Source: Blepharisma stoltei (taxonomy: Eukaryota > Ciliophora > Heterotrichea > Heterotrichida > Blepharismidae). Taken from it: DNA of 64,000 nt. The notes under the pieces are model-generated. The model did no database searches. It saw only the letters and a list, made by a program, of their open reading frames with translations, and had not been told where the DNA came from. The DNA is taken from NCBI GenBank assembly GCA_914767885.1, contig CAJZBQ010000028.1:829750-893749 (forward strand), read 5' to 3'. Positions 34,901 through 43,737 of the stretch are shown here, one piece after another (position 1 is the first letter of the stretch; every line of letters begins with the position of its first letter). The position numbers and the translations under genes were made by a program.

Positions 34901-36272
34901 AAATATACTATTTTTTTTTAAAATTATTTCTTTATAAAATAAATTAAAATTGTAATTTATATTTTTTTAAGATTTTTAAAGTGTTTTATAGAGATAAATT
35001 TTAATAAAAATTTTTTTAAAAAAAATTAACCCCCTTTAATTTGGAATAGGATTTTTTTGTTCCAATTTATAGGGGATAGATGATTTTAAGGGAGTGATTT
35101 CATGCTTAGCAAACCGCGATATTCTGTCATTTATTTAAAGATACTTGACCACCAGAAATTGTTAACTGTGAGGTATCTTTAAGCCTCATTACAGTAAACA
35201 CGGTTGAACTTGTATCAAAATACATGTTGAAATAATTTGTTGAGCTGCTTTGGTCGTATTTCAAAGCAATTGAGCCGATTTCAGCTAAAGATGACGGATT
35301 TATCCACAAATTGACAGTAAAAAACGGAGAAATAATTAAATTGTCATGGGTAATCTGGGACGTTAAGGTGAAATAGTATCCTCTATATATCGAAGGGATT
35401 GGGTCATTAGAGTCCCATTGAGGATAAGGATTTGCCTGACTGCCAACAGTTGCATAATTTATATAGTCAATCAATATTTGGTTTTTGAATAAAAGGGAGT
35501 AGGCCTCAAGTGAAAGTAGATTGCAGTAATTAAGCTGCAGGTCAGTTTCATAGTTTGATGGGCACGAAGGTAAGCATAAATAGTTTAAAAAATAATAGCC
35601 TGTATTGCAGCTAATGCACTCATCATAGCCTGGACCAGTACAGGCTGAACATTCAGTACTGCAGCTGTCTAAACGTCTTTGGAGAGGATAGTTCTCGTTT
35701 GGCCTCATTCAAACAGGGCATATATGGCTCAAGTTTTCGCAGTCTTCCTCTCTTACGTTACGTTTTTCAAAGCAATGAATATCTAATCCAAAATTTCATA
35801 GCTCCTCAATAGTTAAAAATCCCTTAAATCGGCTTTCAGAACTGCTTATAATGCCAATAAACCAAATTAAGAAGGGTTTCTCCTCATTGAAAATTTTTAA
35901 TAAAATTCCAAAAGTAAATAGAGAGTCCTCATTCAGCATAAAGCTGCAGTTTAAATGTGAAACCGTATTTTCTTCGCCAGCAATTATTAAGGTTTTCATG
36001 TCTTTTGAGGAGCCTTTGTGCTTAAAATCTATCCCCTTGTCTTTTTCATGTAGTTCTGAACTAAAAATTATCCTTTCGCTATTAATTACTAAAGAAATTT
36101 CGCCAAATGAGCATTCAGTGCTGCTTCATAAATTGCAAAGACTATGATTGCCATGGTTTTCAGTTTCTAAAAGACAATTCATACAGTTTATGATGTCAAG
36201 GCCTTCACATTCTTGAATGCATATGCTGAGAATTTGCGGTATTTGATAGATCACTAAAAAAAGGAGAAGCAT
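16938..36272 (-). CDS. Gene A: giant Cys-rich/LamG/REJ-GPS membrane protein (polycystin-1/REJ-like)
   Basis: The start ATG at 36272 opens a signal peptide (MLLLFLVIYQIPQILS). Coding segments are 35117-36272, 31459-33484, 30224-31097, 30006-30079, 27485-29425, 26908-27066, 24690-25434, 23838-24515, 20978-23575, 20375-20492 and 16938-20016. They total 13448 nt, about 4480 residues, with one base missing near 30223. The N-terminal two thirds alternate Cys-rich growth-factor-receptor-like modules (CxxC, GYYLxxxxCLxxCP) with eight LamG/ConA-like domains ('PIPAYxRGxYFxxGK'). Next come EGF-like Cys repeats (21700-22400), REJ/PKD-like beta repeats (18200-20950) and a GPS motif at 18065-18140 ('CSCNHLTIF'). 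One membrane helix, a charged cytoplasmic loop and four more helices (16970-17480) follow. Known REJ/GPS proteins self-cleave and act at the cell or ciliary surface. TGA is read as Trp many times. Tandem paralog of gene B. Confidence 0.75.
20017..20374. mobile_element. TGA-bounded IES/MITE (358 bp) in gene A
   Basis: Flanked by TGA at 20014-20016 and 20372-20374 with no TA at either edge. Left end CTCCCGCCTCC, right end GGAGGTGGGAG. Subterminal 'AGCGAACAAA' and 'GCTCGCTCAC' repeats are inverted. Excision gives 'WSAQKSQYLLN', matching 'WSAQNSQYLLI' of gene B where the site is empty (about 42200). Confidence 0.9.
20493..20977 (+). mobile_element. SINE-like insertion (485 bp) in gene A
   Basis: Flanked by TGACCCAA (20485-20492) and TGATCCAA (20978-20985), an imperfect 8-bp duplication. 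Composition is much more GC-rich than the host gene. It starts AAGAAGTACACTATGAATGGC and ends in a GATGATGATAATC-type simple tail, as retroposons do. Excision gives 'VGSITSCNISDN', parallel to 'IGSITSCQVSDN' in gene B. Confidence 0.75.
23576..23837. mobile_element. TGA-bounded IES (262 bp) in gene A
   Basis: TGA at 23573-23575 and 23835-23837; ends CTCCCCTTTTAAGCG and GTGAAGGAG. Excision joins 'SGCPAGCS' to 'ACPPSLLCLPTNC', restoring the Cys-rich module. Without it the frame runs into a false tail. Confidence 0.85.
24516..24689. mobile_element. TA-bounded IES (174 bp) with internal hairpins in gene A
   Basis: Flanks TA at 24514-24515 and 24688-24689. Ends TAGAGGTTTCCT and AGGAAACTTCTA are inverted repeats. 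It holds two further hairpins, centred near 24590 (GTCGGACCAAATCG...TTGGTCCGAC) and 24640 (CCGATAAATTC...GAATTTATCGG). Gene B carries the empty site in otherwise near-identical DNA at about 46306. Confidence 0.9.
25435..26907. mobile_element. Long TA-bounded IES (1473 bp) in gene A with nested and tandem repeats
   Basis: Ends TATAGAGGCTTTGTACATTTGC and its imperfect inverse GCAAATGTGCGAAAAAAAGCTATA. Excision restores 'GKFLDTTTPIYLSSW', aligned with 'GKYLCSATPIYLNAW' of gene B. Inside is a second AT-rich block (about 25585-25840) with the CTCC-type ends and 'TTGTTAGCTCAAGGAGGG' edge of other IESs, suggesting a nested element. Confidence 0.85.
25900..26540. repeat. Degenerate tandem repeat, unit about 120-170 bp, inside the 1473-bp IES
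   Basis: At least three diverged copies of a unit containing 'GAGATTTTTAATG', 'CTATTGGAGTACT', 'CATGAA' and 'TATCAATCGCCTTATCGG' (near 26095-26170, 26268-26340 and 26420-26490). Not coding. Confidence 0.6.
27067..27484 (-). mobile_element. SINE-like insertion (418 bp) in gene A
   Basis: 16-bp target-site duplication (27051-27066 and 27485-27500, one mismatch). In minus orientation it begins AAATGGCACTTGGCTCGAGAG and ends with a TAAGATAAGATAAGAT tail. The sister copy at 61086-61509 shares the start and internal 'AGAGGCTC' and 'AGTCA' blocks. Excision restores 'SPVIDQWFNGDFQGSYG'; the right-hand duplication copy carries an in-frame TAA. Confidence 0.85.
29426..30005. mobile_element. TTA-bounded IES (580 bp) in gene A
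   Basis: On the coding strand TTA precedes CTCACTTCTTTATG and follows GGGTGA. Excision joins 'IVGLKIIFL' to 'AILSFYDSM', aligned with 'ISSLQAFFSFHDP' in gene B. AT-rich, non-coding. Confidence 0.8.
30080..30223. mobile_element. Short IES (about 144 bp) in gene A, junction off by one base
   Basis: Flanked by TTAGCTAA-like repeats on the coding strand; GCTAA-type ends in inverted orientation. Removal should give 'GVILAKQSSDG', as in 'GVILAKQASAS' of gene B, but the direct-repeat junction yields GTCATTTAGCT, one T short. Probably a homopolymer error or a genuine one-base deletion. Confidence 0.6.
31098..31458. mobile_element. TTA-bounded IES/MITE (361 bp) in gene A
   Basis: TTA at 31095-31097 and 31456-31458; ends CTCTCCCTC and GCAGGGAG. 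Internal 'GAGCAAAAACA' and 'GAGCGAAAAATTTT' relate it to the 20017 and 37885 elements, in opposite orientation. Gene B has an empty site in nearly identical flanks at about 50676. Confidence 0.9.
33668..34210 (+). mobile_element. Full-length SINE-like element, family I, nested in the 1632-bp insertion
   Basis: Begins ATGGCGACAAATGCAACC, contains 'CCTCTTGGCG', 'CTACCGAGAAACTAGGGG' and 'CCAAGGAGCTGA', and ends 'GCCTGAATTAAATAACTTAAC'. The same blocks recur in both nested copies at 39297-40970. No credible protein. Confidence 0.7.
34300..35000. repeat. Degenerate AT-rich tandem repeat
   Basis: Three to four diverged copies of a unit of roughly 150-190 bp, each with an 'AATTGATTAA', 'TTCTTCATAAAAATAA' and 'AAAATATAAG' type block. 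Not coding. Confidence 0.5.
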
Positions 36273-36889
36273 ATGAACTCTAAATTATTATATATAAATA
36301 AAATTAATTTTAATCGCCAAAAACATTAAAAAAGCAATGCTCTCTCATCATAAATTTTTATTGTCCATTTTTGTCAACAGTTATGATCATAAAGAATTAA
36401 ATTTAGTTTAGATAATAGGATTAAAACTGTTGAAAATTAATGATTTCCTCAGCTTCGACTCAATTAATTTAAGCATCCTGCATTATGCATTAAGGACTTA
36501 TTTTTTAGAGGAATTTATAATCCCAACCTTAATAAAGCTAAAACAAAAAACTTAAATTCACAATTATGCATGCATTTGATTATAATAATCTTTTGATTTT
36601 TCAAGCTATTTTATTTAGACTGAAATCTTTGAGGATTCTTCATTTATAGCCCAATAAGGTCTTATGCCGCATTTAATAAGTAAGTAATTTTTACTCTTTA
36701 GCCATTATAGAAAGGCAAAGCAAAGGGCAAATATTATTCTTTCTTTAATTTCTTCGAATATTACTCATGAATTGATTATTTATCGACGCCATTCGTATTA
36801 TTAGAATGCAAAAATTAAATCAAATATCTATTAGAAATTTTTTATAATATTTTTATAGCTTTAAAGATTAAAATAAATATGCTTAATAT
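36273..36889. other. Intergenic spacer between genes B and A
   Basis: 617 bp, AT-rich, between the stop of gene B and the start of gene A on the same strand. It presumably holds the gene B terminator and gene A promoter. No repeat or RNA gene recognised. Confidence 0.5.
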
Positions 36890-39800
36890 TTATTGTTTAT
36901 CTTTCTTTTCTACTTTCCTATTTGATATTCCAATGCTCATAACAATTATTGGTAAAAGCCAGATCACAAAGCCTTTAAACGCAATCTTGATAAATGATAT
37001 TACAAATAGATTACTTCCATAGCTAACACTTGTATTGCAAATCCATAAATAAGTAACACTTAATTCAAATTGTATGGAAAATAAAATAATAGACCAACAA
37101 AAGTAGAATAGAACCCCAAATGACAAAAAATAAAAAGCGCAAAGCTTAATGCAGTTTTTCTTTTTAATCCTCTGATACAGTGTATCATCAAAAGGTGGAA
37201 CTGGAGTAATAATAGATGCATAGCTCATTAAAATCCCTATAACCAACATGATTCCTGAGGAATATACCATAATCCAAAAGTCTTGGAACGAGTAGCTATT
37301 TACAACTTTTTGAAAACTGTCAATAGAATAGCCACTTTCACTATCGCTTGGCTCGGACTGATAAAATAGTCCAATAAAATACATATTCCCCAATATATTA
37401 ATCATATAAGCTGTCAGCCGTGAAAAATGGGTTTGCTTTTCTTCGCTTACAAATATCGTAATTAAATCATGGTTTTTCGCAACAAAAATGAGGACTCTGA
37501 AGATCTTTCTTATAGGCTGTTCTTCTTTTACTTGGTTTTTGAAATCTTCCACATTTATTATTTCGGTAGAATCGAGTCTGACAATTGACATATCTGAGCT
37601 ATCTTTTGTTTTTTCCGCAGAGCCTACAGAAACTACAACCATTTCGGTATTATATATTGCTGATTCCTCGCTCCTCGCTGTTTCTATTTTATCATCTTTT
37701 AAGCCTGGACTGTTTTCTTGATCATCCGCGTCAAATTTTATGATAGTGCTTCTATCTCGGCGCTTGGCTTGCATCATCATGTCGTTTTTCATCACAAAAT
37801 CATCAGGCTTGCCTTGGTCAAATGCAAGAGATTTTTCTTTGCTTTTCTTTTCGGCTCAGTCCATTTTGCATGCAAAAACACTGACTCCACCCCTCTGTGA
37901 GCGAACAAAAAATTTTGTTCGCTCACGGTGGGATTAATTTTTTTTCGAAATAAAAAAAATCCAAATTTGAAAAACTTGGAAAGCAAATATTAATTTAATT
38001 TGTAAAATTTATGTTTTAAAATTCAATTTGTTTAAATGAAACAGAATTAAATAGAGTCTTTGCTATATTAATTATCACTTACATATTAAAAAATATGTTG
38101 TTCACTCACGAGGGTGAGTTTTGGGCAAAAAATAGGAATTTTTCTAATGGTTTTGCTCGCTCACGAAGGAGGGAGTGAGAACAGCATATATGAATAACAC
38201 AGCAAGACAAAAATATAAGCCAATTGCATTGGTGGACCAATCGAAGTCGCTAAAGGCGTTGACATTTATAGTTTCCCCTATATTGCTCCCACTTGCTGTT
38301 GACCACGCGTCTTCATAAAATGCAGAAAAAATGCTTAAATGGTTGCATTTGCAGACTACGTCAGTTTCATTGAAAGAATCCAGGAAGCAGCCTGTGCTTT
38401 GCCAACGCGTGCCATTATGATCTAAAAATGTATAGGAATTGCCCGAGGATGGCGCTATCTTGCACCATCCTCGGGCAATCCAAAAAATGGCCCCACACCG
38501 GGAATCGAACCCACGTGTGGGGCCATTTTTGGTGCGTGTAAGTCGATGTTAGCCACACACCAAAAATGGCCCCACACGTGGGTTCGATTCCCGGTGTGGG
38601 GCCATTTTTGAATTGCCCAAGGATGGCGCAAGATAGCGCCATCCTCGGGCAATTGCTATACAGTAAATAGGGTTATCTTTTTTAGATTCTTGATAGTTCT
38701 GAACCGGAATGTTTATAGTGTTATAGCTTGTGTCGTTTAAGTAGAACTCTTTATAAGTTTTCAGGTTGATCAGTCTGAAAGAAACCAACGAAAATCACGG
38801 GGCATCGGTGCTGTTATGGGTAGGATTATACACAGCCAGGATTATTCCAACATCTTCAATGTCTTTGAAATAGTCGGAAATATTGGAGCCCAACGTAAAT
38901 GAAGCTTGATTTAATGTAAATTTATGGTTAGATAAGTCTGAGGTTTTAGCTTTAGAGACTTCTACAGAGACATCGTCATCAATAAATGTATGTGATTCCC
39001 CAGGAACCATCCCTTCTAGTAAAACTGCACTGATTTTCCTCACATTTTCATCTATAAGATTAACTGTTGCTGTGTGATTAATAGCTTCATAATCTGACAA
39101 CTTGAAATTATTATTGCAAATACCTGTAAAAATCTGCATTTGGCTGTCTTCAATTGTAAAATCTTTATTATTTTCAATCATATAGTCGGAAACTATGCTT
39201 ATTTTTTCGATATTATCGTATGTATTTATATAAGGATTCAAAGTGATAATATAAAGCATATAAAAAATGGTTGTATAGGAGTCTTCGTTATACATTAAAA
39301 TGGCGGATCGTGCGAACCTGCCCTCTTGGCGCAACAGTCTAGACCTTATGGCCACAGCGAACTGTGACGGACTCCGAACTGAGAATCAAGTACAGACTCA
39401 GGAGATGTGCATCCGGATAGGTTTTGGTTGCTTTTATGTGGCTGGAAATGAAGGTCTCCAGCAATTTCCATTGGATCTGAGAACCATGGACAATCCTCTA
39501 TTGAGAAACTGGGGGTTTCGCCCAGGCCAAAGGGGTTAGTTTACATTAAGTTATTAAAGTTAGGTGTTAGCCTTATTGGGTGACGCAGTCACCAAAGAAC
39601 TCACATACAGGAGGTTCAACCACTTTTTGTCTCCAGCCCAGAGGATCTATACATTTTTAGATAGACTGTAAACAGCAACTTTTATGAGGCCTTGGTGTGC
39701 AAATAGAAAGTATCCAAATTTAACCTTAAATATTCATTAACTAAATAAGATTCTCTAATCTCTTCGCTGAGGATGGATTCTTGATAACTTGAATATACTC

Positions 39801-42800
39801 AAATATTAAATAAATTTCTTGCCATAGGGCTCTAGTGGTTGAAGCATCAATATTTGTATTATTCTCTAATTCAGATAGATTATTGTTTTAAGTTTAAGAA
39901 AATTTTTTTATAATAGCTATTATTCGGTAGACTGAAACTAGCTTGGTAAATTAAATTTGAAATCATTTTTACGAATCAAAATTATACTTGACAGATTCTG
40001 ATAAAATATGTCTATTTATTTAGCATGATGTCTTACAGCTATTGCACTGACACTTATGCATGGGTATCGAAATAGTCAGCATGATAAGTTGCTATTAATG
40101 CTATTAGCTAGTTTCAGTGAAACTAGTTTTTAAACACATAATATTGCAATCATATAACTTGTAGTTTCTTTAGTTAATGAATATTTAAGGTTAAATTTGG
40201 ATACTTTCTATTTGCACACCAAGGCCTCATAAAAGTTGCTGTTTACAGTCTATCTAAAAATGTATATTCCCCAAATGCAGATGCCACTTCCGGATCTTCT
40301 GTCTCCTCCTTGCCTTGCCGCTTCAGTCTTGAGTGGACGGCTTATGGATTTTGTAGCCCAGATGCAGCGGTTGGTCGGTTGCTGAAGTGCCTTCCTTCGA
40401 CAACTACAGGAAACAGACTTCTTCCCTGGCCTGAGCCGAACCCCAGTTTCTCGGTAGAGGAATACCCATGGGCCTTCGGATCCAAAAGGACGTTGTTGGG
40501 CACCTCCATTATCAATACAGGAAAGCAGCCAAAACCTACCTGGGTACTCATCTCTTGAACTTGCACTTGATTAAAAACTCAGAGCCAGTTCCAGTTCGCC
40601 GTACCCATAAGGTCCGGACTGGCACGCCAAGAGGGCAGGTCGACACGTGTCGCCATTTAATGTGTATTCCCAGGCCGCAGGCAGCCTTTGTCTGCAGCTG
40701 TTTGGAGGAAGGCATTTCGTGCCCGATAAACTCCAAGGAGCTGATTTATGGAATCAAGCTACTCCAATCACTACAGCAGGGCCGCAGAAATCCATAAACC
40801 GCCCACTGAAGTTTGAAGCTGCAAGGAGGAGACAGAAGGTACAGGAAGTAGCACCCATTATTGGGGATAGAACCTCTTGACTAGAGTCGAAAAGCGGTAG
40901 AACCTCCAGTACAGAGGTCTTTAGTGACTACGTCACCTAAACGCCTGACTTTAATAACCTAACCTAACCTGGAGTCTTCGCTATATTTATCCATCGTACC
41001 GATATAGAAATTTATTTTGTCAATAGCTATATCATAAGAACTTTGCATTTGAGTATCTATCTCTGAGTATTCATTATTAATAATATCGTCTCTATTTAAA
41101 ATGAGAGATGACAGCTCAGCTACAAACTCAGGAATTGCCTGAGGGTTTAAAGTGGGTAAATTCATGTGATAATCAATATACTGGTTAATATTTGGATTTT
41201 CATTAATCGTGACATAGGAAAATTTATTGGTTTTTGATGATAAAGAGTCATAAATATCCACAGAAACTTTGATGCTTGCTGGGGAAAACGGGAAAGTTGC
41301 GAAAATTAACGAAGAAAGGTTTTTGGCTGAAAGCACTTGATAAGTATCAGAGATATAGTAGCCAAAGGAGTACTCAAGAGGTAAATTGCTTTCTGGGTCT
41401 TCTCATTCCAATGCGCTAATTGTAAATATCGTTGACATTTCAAGGCCTGCATCAGGTACAACCAAAATATTTCCATTGGTTGGGGGCTGGTTTACGTAGA
41501 AAGTCCACGTAAACTTAAAATTATCGTTAACATAAGCAAGCAGTGTGTAGGAAGCACCAGGAGTCAAAGAATTTTGAGATATGACCAAATAATTAGAATC
41601 TAGAGGAGTTGAATAAGCAATATCCGAAGAAGATTTTAAGGATCAATCTATTGAAGATAGCGAGCCTTCAATGGAAATTCGATAGGTAGCATCAGAATTC
41701 GCGATACTCGGGTTTGAGTTGGATACCTCTACGATATTTACTGGAGGGACTGATTTATTGACAACTGTTATGATGATGCTTTTTTGGGAACTTTTGATGG
41801 TGCTGAGCGGATTTGTGGTGATTTTCGTGAAATTTAATGTAAAACTGTAGACTGTGCCAAGAGTTAAAGTGTTTGCAGGGACTTTTAGAACAGAAGAGGC
41901 ACGATCCTGAATTAGGCTGGAGTAATCAATAGCCGAGTTATAAATCCTGCAGCTCCATTGGAATAAAAAGTTCGAGTTATAGTCCGGGTCGTAAGAATTG
42001 CTTGAGTCAACCTCTAACTCTTGGCTTACTCCTGAATCCCCATCAGGTCTGCTAAAAACAATGATGGGGTCAGACGAAGCTGTTTCAACGTTAAAGCTTG
42101 CTTCTCCAGAACTGCTATAAGTCAAGTCTTTTGCGAAGACATTAAAAGTAATCGTAGATGATGCGGGAAGGGTCTTTGGAGGAATGATCAGCAAATACTG
42201 GGAGTTTTGGGCACTCCAAAGCGTGCTTTCATCAATGCTTGATGCGTTATTGATGATTTTGCTAATACTTCAGGCTATGCTTAGGTTATCAGAAACTTGA
42301 CAAGAAGTTATTGATCCAATAGAAATAGCATAAGATTTTAGCCTGTCAAATATGCTAGTCAATGATGTGTCAATATTTATTGTGAGTATTGGTGAGGATG
42401 TTGCGTTTATTTGCTTGCTTATCGTTAAGATACTCCCAAAATTATTTTTCATCGAAAAAGATACATAAATAATTGCTTCAATCAAATTGTCTTTTGAAAT
42501 ATTAATGTCAGCATAAGAGCTGCTATATTGGGTCGAATAGGAGGATATTACGGAATCGTAAGGGTTAGACGAGATTGTTCATTTATATGTTTCATAAGGG
42601 AGGCCTTTGATAATAATAGCACTTAATAATAGATCTTGGCATGATAATTCAAGAGTTGCAGGAGCTGTATATGTGAATTTTGGAGTTGGTAAATCTCCTT
42701 GCAAGGCTACAGGAACTGAAACTTGAAGTTTATTTTTCCCACACAATGGACTTGAGCTTATTAATGCTCCAGGCACAAAAATTGCATTTTCTCTGCTGAA

Positions 42801-43685
42801 TGTGTAATTTTTCCCTAGTAAAACAGTGATCGAATTAAAATCTGAGGCGAAGCTGCATGAATATCCTGAGCCGAACTTCGATAATGTAGCAGAGTCAAAT
42901 GATGAACTACAGCTTCCAGGTGATAGATCTGCAGGAATATTAAAATCGAATTGGATTCCTGAATAACTGTTTATAAATGATGCAGCAATATTGGTGCTGT
43001 CCAGATAGTTCACACACGCAATGCAGACTCCTTGGTCCATATAATAATAACTATTGCAAATGCATTGATTCAATGCTGAGTCATATGAAGCGTTATCAAT
43101 ACTACAAACACATGTAGATCTCTGGGGTATAGCATTAATAGGACAATTAGTGCAGAGATCATTATAGAGACGATATCCGCTGTTGCAAACACACTTGCGC
43201 AAGCTATAGTCATATGAAGCATTGAGATCACTGCAAATGCATATATTTCCCTGAAGCACTGCACCATCCAAGCAGTTAGTGCATATTCCATTTGATAACC
43301 AATATCCGCTCTTGCAGGTGCATGGAGGCTGAACAGGGTCACAATTGTCGATACAAGCTAAGCAGCCAGTCCAGTCGTTGCAAGAAGCGCATAATGGGTC
43401 ATCACACAAATTGCAGACATCATCGTATCTTACACAGCCTTTTAGTGTGCAAGAGCTCAAGCATTGCAGCCATGAAGAAGTTGAGGAGTCATAATAGTTA
43501 CTAATAGGTTCGGTTACTAAACAGTTGGGAGCATACCCCACTGGGCAAATTGTGCATCCTGAGTTGCAATTATAAGAGACGTCGTTTAAGGTAGGATTTG
43601 TGGATATTTAACTTAACTAATTAAGATTATGTGAAAATCTCCCTGCGATACCTCGAATAAGTATAGTCTCCATATTGCTTCGCTC

Positions 43686-43737
<52 letters not shown>

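Larger units (their letters stand above)
33485..35116. mobile_element. Composite eliminated insertion (1632 bp) with AACCG duplication in gene A
   Basis: AACCG at 33480-33484 and 35112-35116. Imperfect inverted ends, on the plus strand TTGGTTAAGCACGAAA and the complement of TTTCATGCTTAGCA. Excision gives 'WQNIAVTGTVRNQ', aligned with 'WQNIAAIGKVISNG' in gene B. It contains a SINE-like copy (33668-34210) and an AT-rich, degenerate tandem-repeat half (34300-35000). No TA lies at the edges. Confidence 0.75.
39293..40970 (+). mobile_element. SINE-like family I insertion in gene B, itself hit twice (1678 bp)
   Basis: 15-bp target-site duplication (39278-39292 and 40971-40985, one mismatch). The outer element is split: its 5' part is 39297-39541 and its 3' part 40663-40970, ending in an AACCTAACCTAACC tail. 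Removal restores 'MDKYSEDSYTTIFYML', parallel to gene A. Confidence 0.85.

Noticed and set aside
38560-38600. A tRNA gene
   Set aside because: Only the T-arm and acceptor-like 3' half is present; there is no D-arm or anticodon arm, and the sequence is duplicated as a palindrome.
40310-40880. Several 60-110 codon frames in the nested SINE region
   Set aside because: Same repeat read in different frames; no reverse transcriptase or other motif, and frames are not conserved between copies.
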